A stretch of 64,000 bases of DNA from NCBI GenBank assembly GCA_964016985.1, contig OZ024826.1:6373855-6437854 (forward strand). Reading direction: 5' to 3'. The notes under the pieces were generated by a model, which was given only the letters and a program-made list of their open reading frames with translations, did no database searches and had not been told where the DNA came from. Within the stretch, counting starts at the first letter, position 1; every line of letters starts with the position of its first letter. This DNA comes from Anodontia alba (taxonomy: Eukaryota; Mollusca; Bivalvia; Lucinida; Lucinidae). Position numbers and translations under genes: made by a program. Positions 22,893 to 34,991 of this stretch are shown one piece after another.

Positions 22893-23088
22893 TTAACCCT
22901 TGTCCTGCTGAATAAATTAAGATGCCACGCCTACTTCTAATTTTCAGCCAATCAGATTCCTTGATCCAGATTGTTACTATTAATTCACATACTTTATGGC
23001 AAATGGTGCAGATCCAGATCAGTTGGCTTCTGGATCTACACTGTTTGCTAAGGCAGGGTATATCTGAGTTCAGCAGGACAAGGGTTGA
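22893..23088 (+). mobile_element. Family B element, one border mutated
   Basis: Left TTAA at 22893-22896. The right border is TTGA. The core lacks one central pair (GGCTTCTGGATCTACAC). Confidence 0.7.
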
Positions 23089-23879
23089 TTGTTGTCTGTA
23101 AATGCAATAAGGACCCTTTCTTTTGTAACTCAAATGTAAATCAAAATCTATAAAGCTGTATTTCTTCTGGACCCTTAAACAAACATGCAAAATTGTATAT
23201 TGTATTCTAAAATGTTTATATGTATATTTGTTTTGTTTTTTTTTGAGAAAATAAGGCTTCATTTATACTTTCTCAGAAACAAAATTAAAATATTAGAATG
23301 TCATCTGCTGCTGTTTTGACGAGTCCATAAGGGCTGAAATGGGTGAAATGCTTTACACAGAAACTTTTGTTTCTAACGTTATGCATAAAAGAATAAATTA
23401 ATTTTCATGGTAATTTTCTTAAAATTTCAAAAAAAAAACAACAAAAAAACCCAACAAACTTTGTTCCATATTTTTTGCCTAAATTTTGACTTTTATATAT
23501 TTATTTCACAAAGAGCTTGATGGATATGGCAAATAGTACTGACCTTAATCAGATTTCAGAAGTCTGACCTGGGTGTGCACAGTGTTTTTATATGATGTTA
23601 TACCAGATACACTGGAATATAAAATTTTAAGAAAATTACTGTACATGCATTTTCCATAATTTAATGCATTTGCTTGCATTGCCATTAACATTCAACTCAG
23701 AAAATGTACCTTATGTTTTACATGGCAAATAAGGTACATTTCCGGGTCAATTATCATTAATATAATCTTTAATATTTCCAACTGTCTTATGAAAAAAAAA
23801 AAAAAAAAAAATTAATATTCTCAAACAAACCTTTAAGTCTTCAACTACAGTAACCTTTACCACTCACTGGACTAATTCA

Positions 23880-24010
23880 GCAGACAACAAATTGATGATA
23901 ATTTTCTTATTTTTCCAGTACAGAGGATTTGACATTTCTTGCAAATTGTCTCTCCTGAAGACAATTTGCATAAAATGTCAAAACCTGCTTCCTGCAAAAA
24001 AAGTAATAAT
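23880..24010. mobile_element. Family E hairpin element, partial
   Basis: The CAGCAGACAACAAATTGATG left segment and the hairpin GACATTTCTTGCAAATTGTCT with return arm are present. The right end dissolves into an AATAAT run. Confidence 0.55.
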
Positions 24011-24175
24011 AATAATAACTAGTAACAGTGTTTTCAGGGAAAACAGAAGTACCTCAACCCTAATTTTGAATTTATTTTACTGCTGTGATCTTGAAAATTA
24101 TGTCAAGGTCACCAGAATCTAGTTAGTTCTTTCTTATGTCTTATTTATATAGCCATGAAATATTTGGTAAGAATC

Positions 24176-24458
24176 CAACCGCTGGCTCTGTTGGATGTGC
24201 ATCCAAGTGGTGATCAGGTGGTTGCGGGTTTAACCCCTGCCATTCTTTTATTGAGATTTGATCATGAAATATTTTTTATGGTCATTCTCGCCCTTTGCTA
24301 ATTCAAGAAGGGCAGTTGTCAGTTTCTGGTGAAAGAATGTGCACAATACTGTTTAACCGCATAGAAGACTAAGCCTGCCCAGTAAAAGTGTGGTTAGGTT
24401 AACTGACCACACTCAACATGACCCCAATAGGTTGACTGGATCATAAAACCTGAACACA
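24176..24458 (+). mobile_element. Family C SINE, diverged
   Basis: Head CCGCTGGCTCTGTTGGATG, B-box-like GCGGGTTTAACCCC, body and tail (TGACTGGATCATAAAACCTG) all recognisable in order. Confidence 0.7.
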
Positions 24459-24602
24459 AAGCAGACAAGAAAGGGTCACTCCAACGCCAATAAGATCCAA
24501 ACCAAAATCAATTTGTGGGGACATAATATTTCAAAATGCCATCTGCTGAAAATTTTACCCAGAGAAATAAAAGTTAATATATTTAATTCCTGTAATATAT
24601 AA

Positions 24603-26160
24603 CAAGAAAAAATGTCTAATGGCATTTCGGATGGGTTTTTCCAATGAAGAATTCAGGCGGCATATCACTTTGAACTAGAAATTGTGTTTGTAATAAACTA
24701 TACCCCAACCATATTCATGCCTCTAAAGATAAAACAAGGTAAAAATGGCCCAATCTACAAATGGCCATAACTCAATTTATTCAAAAGTTAATCAGGTCAT
24801 CTTCTCATCACTACCAATCTATTCTTCAAGTTATGAGGCTCTAGCTCCAACAGTTTTTGAGATATTTTGCTGACAATGGAAAAATGCCCAAATTTACAAA
24901 GGGCCATTACTCATGCCCAGAAGCAACAGGCCCCTCCAATTTCCCTCTCATCACAACCAATCTATTTATCAAGTTATGGGGCTCCAGCTCCAACAGCATT
25001 TGAGATATTTTGCTGACAAAAATGCCCAAATTTACAAAGGGCAATTACTCATGAAATATTTTTCAGAATTTATTCAAAAGTTAACAAAGTCATCTACTCA
25101 ATATTACAAATCAATTCACTAAGTTTCAAGGCTCTAGCTCCAAAAGTTTCTGAGATATTTTGCTGACAAGGTAAAAATGACCAAAATTACAAAGAGCCAT
25201 GAAGTAGTTTTCAGAATTCATTCAAAAGTTAATCAGGTCATCTATTCATTGCTACCAATCTATTCATCAAGTTTCAAGGCTCTAGCTTCAATACTTTTTG
25301 AGACATTTTGCTGACAAGGGAAAAATGCCCAAATTTACAAAGGGCCATTACTCATGAAGTATTTTTCCGAATTATTCAAAAGTTAATCAGGTCATCTACT
25401 CAGCATTACTAATCAATTCAACAAGTTTCAAGGCTCTAGCTCCAAAAGTTTTTTAAGATATTTTGCTGACAAGGTAAAAATGACCAGAATTACAACGCTC
25501 CATAACTCATGAAGTAGTTTTCAGAAGTCATTCAAAAGTTAATCAGGTCATCTATTCATCACTACCAATCTATTCGTCGTTTCAAGGCTCTAGCTTCAAT
25601 AGTTTTTTAGATATTTTGCTGACAAGGGAAAAATGCCCATATTTACAATGGGCCATTACTCATGAAATATTTTTCAGAATTTATTCAAAAGTTAATCAGG
25701 TCATCTACTCATCATTACCAATCACTTCATCAAGTTTCAAGGCTCTAGCTCCAACAGTTTTTTGATATATTATGCCGACAAGGTAAAAATGACCAAAGTG
25801 GCAAAGGGCCATTACTCATGAAGTATTTTTCAGAATTTATTCAAAACCATATCATCTACTCATCACTACCAGCCTATTCATCAAGTTTCAAGGCTCTAGC
25901 TTCAATAGTTTTTGAGATATTTTGCTGACATGATTGCATCCATATTTTTTCGAAAGGCAATAACTCAGGAAAGGGGCATAATCCTGTCAAGAAAAAAAAA
26001 ATGTGTCAGCTATTTTTTCATGAGGAATCCATATACGAAATTCAAAACAGTAGCATGCATGGTTCTAAAGTTATGCTATGCATCAAAAAAACATGTCAAA
26101 TGGAAGGAAAAACAACCCAGAAGCAGTATGTCCCTCCAACTTCTTTGAAGTTGGGAGCAT
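24603..26160 (+). mobile_element. Array element H1: about eight units of 143-157 bp
   Basis: The unit marker TTTTGCTGACA recurs near 24865, 25008, 25157, 25305, 25461, 25613, 25770 (mutated) and 25919. Units also share TCAAGTTTCAAGGCTCTAGC and GTTAATCAGGTCATCTACTC. The right end is a hairpin, GTCCCTCCAACTTCTTTGAA and GTTGGGAGCATAAAA. The probable left end has a small hairpin (AAATGTCTAATGGCATTT). It is non-coding. The structure suggests a non-autonomous Helitron-like element, which is inferred. Confidence 0.65.
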
Positions 26161-26199
26161 AAAAAAGATTAAGCAAAAGGTAAACCTTGGACAACACCC

Positions 26200-27530
26200 A
26201 ACCCACCGGGTATTGCTTTTTTAAAGGACAGAATTCTTTCGTGGAAAGCCTGTCCAAAAAATACAATTTTTATCAAAAAAAATGTTGGTTACTGACAGTG
26301 GAGGCTGGCTATTAAAGCTACAACCTGCATATGTGAAAAAAAAAATAATAAAATTTCAACCCCCAAAAAGCTACAACCTGCATAAGTGAAGAAAAACTTC
26401 ATGGGAGACAAGTGCAAAATGAAGAAAGTCAGTCTTTTGCATGTGACACGCCTACTGGTCCTTATCTATGCTAACCATCTATGCCTCTACCAAAATATTT
26501 CAAACTATAAAGAAGTTATTAAGTGCACAAAAATTTGGCTTTGAAATTTGTTCAGGGGAGATAACCAGAAGAAAGACCACAGAAATTGTCCTTCTTGCAT
26601 GTGACACTTTTACTTGACCTGATATATGTCCCTACCAAATATGATCAAAGTATCTCAAACAGTATGGGAGTTAAGGCCTGCACAAGATTTCGGTATCAGG
26701 GGAGATAAGTACATAAAGTGAGAGTTGTCTCTTTTGCACATGACACCACTTCTGGTCCTTATCTATGTCATGACCAAATATAATCAAAATATTTCAAACC
26801 ATTAAGAATGTATGGAGTGCATAAGAATTTGGCTTAGAAATTTATTCAGGGGAGATAACTAGAAAAAATAACAAAGCAAGCGTTGTCCTTCTTGCATGTG
26901 ACACTCTACTTGAGCTCATACAAGTCTCTACCAAATATTATCAAACAGTATGGGAGTTATGGCTTGCACAAGATTTCTGCTTCAAGGGAGATAAGTACAT
27001 AACGAACAAAGCAAGAGTTGTTCTTCTTGCATGCAACATGTCTACTGGTCCTCTTCTTCATCCCTACCATATATGAAAGCATTCCACTGAAGAATAAAGG
27101 TAACATACAACTTCGAAAAAAGGTTAACCATAAGGTAAACCTCAGACATCAGGTGAGCTAAGTACATAAAGAGAAAGTAAGAGCTGTCTCTCTTGCATGT
27201 GACATGCCTTATGGTCTTCTTCTTCATCCCTACCAAATATGAAAAAAATCCATTGAAGAATAAAGGTAACATATAACTCTGAAAAAAAGTTAACCAAAAG
27301 GTAAACCTGGGATGTCAGGGGAAATAGGCACAGAACAAGGACAGAAAGAGTTGTCTCTCTTGCACATGACATGCCTACTGGTCCTCCTCATCATCCCTTC
27401 TAAATATGAAAGCAATCCACTGAAGAATAAAGGTAACATTTAACTATGAAAAAAAGGTTAACCAAAAGGTAATCCTGGGACAACTCTCACCAGCCAGACG
27501 CCTGCCTGCCCAGACATCACTATTTTAAAG
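26200..27530 (+). repeat. Array H2: degenerate repeats of roughly 150-185 bp
   Basis: Recurring texts are GGGGAGATAAGTACATAA, TCTTGCATGTGACA and, later, CATCCCTACCAAATATGA with GAATAAAGGTAACAT. The first half and second half use related but different units. A text shared by both flanks, ATTTTAAAGGACTGA-like (26218-26230 and 27524-27537), may mark the ends. The open frames at 27042-27372 are only repeat translations. Confidence 0.5.
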
Positions 27531-27978
27531 GACTGATTTTTTAAAAACCCATCCAAAAATATGAAACTGTGTCTGTTGCATGTCATGGAACTAAGTACAA
27601 ATGACAGATTAAAAAGCTAAGTTCTGATACTCTAAAGAATAATTTAACTCAGGAAAAAAATGTATTACATTTCAAAGAACACTGACAACTGGTAAAATAG
27701 TTGAATGAATGATACCGGTGGATGTTTCCATGATTAAGAGATCCTATCTTCACCTAACCCTGTTAACCATAGATACTGAGCCACAATGCAAGAAAATGTA
27801 CCTTCAGATATGACATATGCATGCAATGAAGACAATGTCTGTGCATCTATGCAATCTGATCAGTCTTTGCTGTCTGTCTCAAGAAACCTTTGATTCATTG
27901 CTATCCAATGAATGCCCAGTGTAGTTTCTGCTCACTGTCCAAATGCACAAACTGATCTGAGTCTACACTTTGTGCACA

Positions 27979-28406
27979 GGGCCCGAGGTTATAAAACTTT
28001 TTTCATGCTCAACTCAGCTGAGCATGAAATTTGTCCTACTTATAAATATCAAATTGCTAAAAATTGCTAATTCTTTCTTGCGAACACTGCCGAGCATGAA
28101 AATTTCTCTGCTAATAAATATGAAAATGCCAACGAAAAGTTGGCATTTTCATATTTATTAGCAGAGAAATTTTCATAAAATTGGCATTTTCATGTTTATT
28201 AGCAGAGAAATTTTCATGCTCAGCTGAGCTGCTAATAAATCTCAAATCACTAACAAATGTAAATTCTTTCTTGCTAAACACAGATGAGCATGAAAATTTC
28301 TCTGCTAATAAATATGAAAATGCCAACTATTGTTTCATATTAATTAGCAGAGAAAATTTCATGCTCAGCCAAGTTGAGCACTAAAGAAGATTTATAACCT
28401 CAGAGC
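27979..28406. mobile_element. Family L compound palindrome
   Basis: Outer ends GAGGTTATAAA and TTTATAACCTCAGA pair. Inside, TCAGCTGAGCATGAAA and AAATTTCTCTGCTAATAAAT repeat in both orientations at least six times, including a perfect hairpin centred at about 28138 (ATGCCAACGAAAAGTTGGCAT). It looks like a hairpin element that has amplified parts of its own arms. Confidence 0.6.
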
Positions 28407-28409
28407 CTG

Positions 28410-29205
28410 GTTTATTTGTTTCCCTGTTATTCCATAGGGTCAAAATGTCAGCAGTAGCTATGTACCACATAAAGTAAAATTGATGAATGGAAGAATTTGA
28501 GCTTTACATTACTCACTTATAATATTTCAGTAATACTGAGATAAAAGAAGTAAGATAAGGCTGAATTTCACCTCTAGTGCCATTCAAACATAGAACCTTG
28601 AAATCTGAATTTAGGATTGCAAAACAATTGGCTATGAGGATGCTTCAAGTAAAACTGGAATATAATGATACATGTGTATGTCAATAAAATCTATTGTGAG
28701 ACAATATAGTGCATCTGAATAGCAGCTTTTACAAAATGTCTTCAAGATTGTGACATTGATCTGACCTGGGTAGGCAGAGGGTGGCAGCTGGGGGAAAAGA
28801 GGGGGCGAGGTCGGGAAGGGGGTGTTGTAATGTATAACACACTAAACCAGTGTCTTACATCAGTCCAAATATCAACAAAATGCATCCAGACGTTCCGAAA
28901 AAACAGCTCTTTTGAAAACTAACCAAATACTTCTGTATGTGGCCTTAACCTCCATATCAGTTAATTAGTTAGGCTGGTACTGGACAGAAACTTTTGACCA
29001 GTAACTAAAACAATTAACACATCCATGCATTTAGGATATACAGATGTTAAGAAAAGTTTATTAAAAAAAAACAAAAAAAACTAAACTTGAATATCAAATT
29101 TCAATGCCTATGGCCTTAACTTCAAAGTCACTGACCGAGGTAAGATTGGTACTAAGTAAACCTTTAGCTCAGTATCTAACAGCAGTCTAAAAAATATAGC
29201 GCTTC
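28410..29205. other. Unassigned sequence
   Basis: AT-rich with a short G-rich patch (28768-28826). No shared repeat with clear ends and no exon. Confidence 0.35.
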
Positions 29206-29210
29206 AATTA

Positions 29211-29424
29211 ATAACGCTTGTCCTGCTGAATAAATTAAGATGCCACACCCACTTCTAATTTTCAGCCAATCAGATTACTTGATCTGGATTGTTGCTATAA
29301 ATTCATATACTTAATGACAAACAGTGTAGATCCAGATCAGTTGGCTTCTTCAGAAGCCAACTGATCTGGATCTACACTGTTTGCAAAGGCAGGGTATATC
29401 CGGTTTCAGCAGGACAAGGGTTAA
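29211..29424 (+). mobile_element. Family B element
   Basis: Perfect core hairpin. Right TTAA at 29421-29424. The left border reads ATAACGCTTGTCC, mutated from TTAACCC. Confidence 0.75.
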
Positions 29425-29568
29425 CTTTAACCTAAAAAATTTAGTATGAAATTTTTACATTAATGACCTGCCTCATGGACATTAATGTGTGGAGTATGTA
29501 GCAGTTTAAACCCTACATTACTACCTAAGCATCAATTTAACATGTCCTGGAATTCAGGAGAAAGAAGA

Positions 29569-29750
29569 TACAGTCAAACCTGTCTTAAGCAGCCACCCAT
29601 GGGAAGCTTAAAATGTGGCTGCTGAAGGCAGGTGGCTGCTTAATACAGTTCAAATATATAAGTCTATGAGTTTTCAGGCAACTTTCCTCTGGCTGCTTAA
29701 TACAGGTTGGCTGCTTAATAGAGGTGACCACTAACACAGGTTTGACTGTA
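29569..29750. mobile_element. Family R element with TACAGTCAAACC ends
   Basis: Inverted ends TACAGTCAAACCTGT and ACAGGTTTGACTGTA at about 180 bp spacing, with TA at each end. The inside repeats GGCTGCTTAATACAG-like text several times. This fits a TA-target (Tc1/mariner-type) miniature element. Confidence 0.65.
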
Positions 29751-29871
29751 TTAGAAATGTTTAATTAAAACCTTTTAGTTCCTAAGTCTATAACTTGACC
29801 TCAAGGTCCAGGAGTGTAGCAGTGATGACAATTTGTAAAACTTTAGAGAAGTATCTAATATCAGTGTAAAC

Positions 29872-30082
29872 GTGTAAATGCTTAGAGTGCTTGGGAAAAA
29901 CTTTTGGCAGATGACATTTAAAATGTTTTCTTTTATTATTCTTCCCAGAAAACAGGTTTTGACATTTCATGTAAATTGTCTCCTAAGGAGACAATTTGCA
30001 TGAAATGTCAAAGCCTACTTTAAAAAAAAAAAAAGCTAAAAGATAAGAAAAAAAAATTAATTTGTTATCTGCTGGTAAAGGT
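29872..30082. mobile_element. Family E hairpin element
   Basis: Hairpin arms TTGACATTTCATGTAAATTG and AATTTGCATGAAATGTCAA around TCTCCTAAGGAGA. Outer texts TGCTTAGAGTGCTTGGG and TTATCTGCTGGTAAAGG. Confidence 0.65.
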
Positions 30083-30163
30083 TAATTTTGTGATGCATAC
30101 ATGGATGCAGATATTGACACAGATGCCAGAGTGACTGCAACACTCCTTGTACTTGCATACAGG

Positions 30164-30364
30164 CTTACCCTTGTCCTGCTGAACCCGGATATATCCTGTC
30201 TTTGCAAACAGTGTAGATCCAGATCAGCTGGCATCTGAAGAAGCCAACTGATCTGGATTAGCATTGTTTGCCATTAAGTATTTGAATTTGTATCAACAAC
30301 CTGGATCAAGTAATCTGATTGGCTGAAAATTAGAAGTGGGCATATTCAGCATGACAAGGGTTAA
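30164..30364 (-). mobile_element. Family B element
   Basis: Right TTAA at 30361-30364. The left border reads CTTACCC. The core is imperfect (GATCAGCTGGCATCTGAAG). Confidence 0.7.
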
Positions 30365-31061
30365 AACATGTCTTCATTCTGTTGTTTTCTTTTCTCTCAG
30401 TCAGATCAATATTCATTATGACATTTAAAATGGTGACAATGGTAATATTGAAAAATAAAATCAGCTACATTAATAAATGGATTTGACAAAAAAAAAAAAG
30501 AAAAGTTGAACACTTTTTTTTCAGGCATCATGATAGCAGATCCAAAACATTAAAGCTGAATAAAAAATATATCAGATATATTTGAAATGGTAGTTGCTAA
30601 AATAACTGAGATTACTCAAAATTTCTTCACAGATCTTCATGCAAATTGGTCCAAATCCTATGATAATTCATGAAATGATAAATGACTGATAAGCCACACT
30701 GGACATCCACTGATCAATGTGCAGTAAATGTCTTAAAATTTCTGCTTAACCCCCTTTATACATTATGTCCATACATTTTAAGTTGTCTATCATAGTGCAG
30801 TTTCTACTTTCTATTTCCATTGGGATCATTGAGCCCATTCTGGTATCTTGGAAAGTTGAGTACTTCTTAAGCCAGAGCTGGGGTCCATATTCAGCCCTGC
30901 AAACTTCATTTCTGTCATATTTTGAGTCTCAATAAAACTGAGAGTCTGTTTTTCATCTTGCTCTTTGCTTCCAAAAGCAAACTATATATATATTATCTTT
31001 CTGTCTTCTGTAGCAAGTAAATCTTAAAATACATAGAGAACTGGAACACAGGTAGTCTCCA
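30365..31061 (-). other. Probable 3' untranslated and downstream region of the host gene
   Basis: Follows the stop codon at 31062-31064. No repeat family invades 30370-31060, unlike almost everywhere else in the window. That is consistent with transcribed, constrained sequence. I did not find a textbook AATAAA on the minus strand within this stretch, so the cleavage site is unknown. Confidence 0.35.
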
Positions 31062-31184
31062 TCAGACATAGGCTTCATCCCAGTCATCATCAAACTCTGG
31101 GTCATAAGTGTTCACAGTTATCCTAGGCTGGTTGTAGAAAATACCATATCTGGAGCCACTACTTCCCAACCTCACTGACTTGAT
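31062..31184 (-). CDS. Host gene, terminal coding exon
   Basis: On the minus strand a splice acceptor (TGTTTTACAG) precedes 41 codons that open with IKSVRLGSSGSRYGIF, pass through QPRITVNTYDPE, and end EFDDDWDEAYV followed by TGA (31062-31064). The length is 123 nt, phase 0 at its start, which matches the phase 0 end of the exon at 33166-33240. The tail is strongly acidic just before the end. The last residues AYV could be a PDZ-type C-terminus, which is speculative. I do not recognise the protein. A family E element sits only about 28 bp upstream of the acceptor. Confidence 0.6.
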   Translation of the reverse strand: MKSVRLGSSGSRYGIFYNQPRITVNTYDPEFDDDWDEAYV

Positions 31185-31211
31185 CTGTAAAACATGAACA
31201 CAAAATATACC

Positions 31212-31451
31212 TTAACCCTTAAAGCGCCAAACAAAATTTGTAGCAGACGACATTCAAAACTTTTTTTTTTATTTTTCAGAAAAAAAAAAAACAAGTTTAG
31301 ACATTTCATGTGAATTGTTTGCCAAGCAGATGATTCACATGAAATGTCAAGACTTGTTTTCTTTGAAATAAACAAAAAAAAAAAAAAAATAAATAAAAAT
31401 ATAAAAGAAAATTGTCATCTGCTGCAGTTGTTATTGACGCTTTAAGGGTTA
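31212..31451. mobile_element. Family E hairpin element with TTAA borders
   Basis: TTAA at 31212-31215 and 31448-31451. Ends CCCTTAAAGCGCCAA and TGACGCTTTAAGGG pair. The hairpin uses GACATTTCATGTGAATTGTT and its return arm. It lies inside the last intron of the host gene, next to the acceptor. Confidence 0.7.
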
Positions 31452-31646
31452 AGCCATCTGGAACACATTGCAAGAAAATAGTTCTTTACTACATATATAG
31501 TCAATGAAGGCCCAGTTAAGCCTGTGCAAATGCACAACCTCATCAGGGGCCCAATGTCAGCAGTCCGTGTTGTAGAATACTGTATTTACCATAGGTACCA
31601 TATTTACTCTAAATATTGGGACACTGTGACCATACTTGTCCTACAA

Positions 31647-31983
31647 CCGTATTCAACCTAATTACCACACTGTGCCCTTAAGTTTTTCAAAGAATACTGG
31701 GAAAACTGGGTAAAATAGATATCTACCTATACTAAGGGTACACTTAAAAAAAGATCAGCGAAGGACTTATTAAATGATGCTTTTTTTTTTTATATATAAA
31801 ACCACATGTTGTGGGTACTCATTTGAACTGCATTGACAAGTCGATGAAATTCAAATGGTTACCCACAACATATGCCTTTATAAAGAAGTAGATAAAAAGT
31901 ACACTGGGTGTAATCTGAAGAATATGGAATTGCTTGACTGTGTGCTTACAGGGGTATGTGCAGTAATTAGGTTGAATACAGTA
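31647..31983. mobile_element. Family J hairpin element
   Basis: Outer inverted text: ACCGTATTCAACCTAATTAC at left and GTAATTAGGTTGAATACAG at right. The central hairpin is AACCACATGTTGTGGGTACT onward, with centre GCATTGACAAGTCGATG. The second copy, at 39157-39490, is better preserved in the centre. Confidence 0.65.
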
Positions 31984-31999
31984 TTTGTAAAAGTCTGTT

Positions 32000-32150
32000 C
32001 CACTACCTACTGATGTGTTTAAAACATTGCTGGATGAGTGGTAAAGAGTGCAGACCCTGATCAGATGCCACATTCTGTGGCATCTGATCTGGGTGTACAC
32101 TGTTTGCTCAGGCCTGTCTGTCCCAATACTTAGGGTTATTATGGTATTTG
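32000..32150. repeat. Family G hairpin repeat
   Basis: Core ACCCTGATCAGATGCCACAT with complement ATGTGGCATCTGATC-like text centred on ATTCTGTGG, then CAGGCCTGTCTGTCCCAATA. It directly adjoins family J. Confidence 0.55.
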
Positions 32151-32515
32151 GACATACATGCCTGAGCAAACAGTCAAGACCCAGAAAATTGGAAATTTAA
32201 ATTTAGGACAAGAAGGGTAAGGAATTTTCAAAATATCTGAATATTAAGGGTAAATAAGGTGTATCTGCAAACACTGCAAATAATACATGCAGACCAAACA
32301 CCCAGACCAGCCTGCATATTTCTACAAAGTGGTCACAGCATTTACTGTACTGAAAGACCAAAGAAATGCATGGATTATAAAGGGTGTTGGTTTAAATTTT
32401 AATGATAGGGCATTTCTTACATAAATTAAAACATGAAATCAATATTATATAAGTACAATTACTCTAAAATACTTGGACACCCAAACTCCTCAGTCTGCTA
32501 TAAAGGGCTAGCATG

Positions 32516-32730
32516 TTAACCCTTGTCCTGCTGAATATAGATATATCCTGCCTTTGCAAACAGTGTAGATCCAGATCAGTTGGCTTCTGAAGAAGCCAAC
32601 TGATCTTGATCTGCACTGTTTGTCATTCAGTATGTGAATTTATATAAACAACCTGGATCAAGTAACCTGACTGGCTAAAATTGGAAGTGGGTGTGGCTAT
32701 TTTAATTATATTCAGCATGACAAGGATTAA
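32516..32730 (-). mobile_element. Family B element
   Basis: TTAA at 32516-32519 and 32727-32730. The core hairpin GGCTTCTGAAGAAGCC is well paired. Confidence 0.8.
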
Positions 32731-32739
32731 AGTTCAAAT

Positions 32740-32960
32740 GGTAAAAACATCTAATTCTGTATACCATATCAACTCTAAGTATACAGACAGGTCAGGGCAA
32801 ACATCTGACAACTACATCAGCATAATGCAGCATCTGATCAGGGTCTACACCATTTGCCACCCATCCAGCAGCTTTTAGACACATTAGCAAGTTACTGTCA
32901 AATGTACTTGTTCAATTTTCAGGATAAGTATGGTAAGATGTTCCTATATTTAGGGTATAT
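32740..32960. repeat. Family G hairpin repeat, eroded core
   Basis: ATACCATATCAACTCTAAGT at left and GATAAGTATGGTAAGATG at right match other G copies. The left core arm is largely lost, and the right arm GCATCTGATCAGGGTCTACA remains. Confidence 0.45.
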
Positions 32961-33165
32961 ATGGTGAATGCAAAACCCTATAAACTCTGTCAGCTTATAA
33001 AGCAAGAGGCTGATGTATTTCTTTTATAAAAGCATAATATGGATACAAGTACATGTATGTACATATATAGAAAGACTGGACTGTACTAGAATAAAACAAC
33101 AGCCCAACTTAAACATGCAAAGAATTAAACACCACTTCATGTAGTCTGTGGTATGTTCAACATAC

Positions 33166-33240
33166 CTCTACTGTCCTTTCAACATCACCCAGAAAGACAT
33201 ATTTTGCTTGGCGCTTTATTTTAAATGTAAGTATGTTGTT
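33166..33240 (-). CDS. Host gene, internal exon
   Basis: 25 codons on the minus strand, NNILTFKIKR then QAKYVFLGDVERTVE, between an acceptor (CAATCAG, 33241 side) and a donor GTATGT (33160-33165). The exon length is a multiple of three and phase 0 at both ends. A stop codon in the same frame lies just upstream of the acceptor, so the frame is closed on the intron side. Alternating hydrophobic residues suggest a beta-strand-rich piece of a folded domain. The intron to the next exon is about 1.98 kb. Confidence 0.55.
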
Positions 33241-33249
33241 CTGATTGAC

Positions 33250-33760
33250 CACATCTTATCAGAAACTTTTCTGGGTCTTTGTTTTGTTCTAAAATATTTG
33301 CCCTAAAATTAAATTTACAACCAAAAATTGGTCTGAAGTATGCAATTTCTGTAATAAAGTGATTTTTTTATTCTAGTTTTTGTCTAAGAAAATATTTCTC
33401 ATTTTTCTTTGCTGAATTTGAATTATTGATGTTTCACAACAATATAATGAAATTTTCAGAAAAATTGAACAAGCAGAACTTGTTGAAAATCTGCCTTAAA
33501 GTTAAATACCCTACAGATTTCTGCATAATTTGCATTCCTTTTTACCATGGGAAAAAGTGAAAATATTTGATTTTTTTAAAAACCAACAACTAGAATAAAA
33601 TTGTTTGTGCATTATGTAGTTACAAGATATGGTTTTGCATTATATCATGGCAAAATTTTGCAAATTTACTTCTTCTGTGTAATGCGGCAAGCAAAAAATG
33701 ACATTCTGAAATCTGTCTAAAGCACAGTAGAAAAGTGTTTCAAAGTGTATGGCCCCATTA
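33250..33760. other. Intron sequence, no repeat assigned
   Basis: AT-rich, without the dispersed families. It lies inside the presumed host gene, just upstream of the 33166-33240 exon. Confidence 0.35.
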
Positions 33761-33764
33761 CAAT

Positions 33765-33910
33765 ATATACCCTGGGTGTTTGGGCAGATTGGCCTGAGTA
33801 GTCAGTGTAGACCCAGATCAGATGCCAGAGAAAGGATCTTCAATGTTTGCCACATATTCTGCATTTTTAACGCATCAACAGGGAGTAACTTTTAGGACAA
33901 ATATGGTAAA
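33765..33910. repeat. Family G hairpin repeat, eroded
   Basis: CAGTGTAGACCCAGATCAGA and then GGATCTTCAATGTTTGCCA. The centre is deleted. Ends TTTTAGGACAAATATGGTAA. Confidence 0.45.
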
Positions 33911-34985
33911 CAGTTGCTTTATTTATTTATTCATTTGTCAACAGTGGCCATCCTGGATGACCTTTCTATACTCTTAAAACCTCTCCTCAACAGAGGGCTT
34001 CATATAAAACTTGGTGAAAATCAGTCCAGCATTTTGATGTTGTCTAAAGATATAAATGGATGATGGATGGACAGGCAGCTGGCAACTGAACAGATCAATT
34101 ATTATTCTGAGCAGAGCAAAGATCAGCTAGAATTAGGATTTTCCCACAGCAAGTATGGTATGTCTTGGAATGCACCAATATATTATTGACAAGCAACTTT
34201 TGGGAGGAGCATAAGATAGGATAGCATGGATGAAAACATATAAATTAGGCTGCATTCATATGATTTGTTACTTTGGAGGTAAAAGATAAAATAAAACATG
34301 CACATTGATATTTGTCTTATCACTGAAAAAAAAAAAAGTTTAGGAACAGCTTAAATTGGGATGATTTTAATTATTAAAAATATTCAGACACATTTCCCAT
34401 TTATGCCAAGTGCATTATTCCATCAGAGAAACTGGGCTGAACCATTTAGAATCTAATGGGATATTTACAATGCTTAAGGCTTTTCTTTTTTTTTTCTTTT
34501 TTTTTCTGTCCTGTTTAATGGCACACACTGTTGCCTAAGTCCACGTTGTTGGATATAAGGTAGAATGCCTTAATTCCTTCCTGCATTCCTAAAATGTTCT
34601 ATTTAACCATCGAAAACGTACTAGCTGATGTGTAGATGCTGACCACATTCCTGTGCAGATGCTTATATCTGGGTTTACACTGTTTGCTTAGGTATATGTG
34701 TCTGAATAGTTTTTGCAAATACAGTATGTGTTTGTAGTGATAAAAGATTATTCAACTGAATAAACTACTTATCTGGACTATGGCATTTATTATACAGTTT
34801 TTGTACACATGGGAATAAATTTGGGATGGAAATGTTATAATGTATATAATACAGCATGTAGCCTATACCATGATTAATTTTACCTTAATAACTGAACTGC
34901 AATAGAGATTGAAATCAATAAATAATTCCATAAAATGCTCATCTTCTAAACACTTTGAAAAACTGTTTCTGAGGATAGTTTATCA
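33911..34985. other. Intron sequence, nothing assigned
   Basis: Contains a poly-T/C patch (34484-34507) and isolated GTCTACACTGTTTGC-like text (34672-34690) from an eroded G core. No exon is supported. Confidence 0.35.
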
Positions 34986-34991
34986 AGACTT

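Noticed and set aside
22819..23262. 147-codon minus-strand frame
   Set aside because: It covers parts of a family E hairpin and a family B element. The peptide DIPCLSKQCRSRSQ is the repeat translation also found at 11555.
24720..26150. Regular repeats considered as a CRISPR array
   Set aside because: Units are about 150 bp, diverged along their whole length, without short identical repeats and unique spacers, and the genome is eukaryotic.
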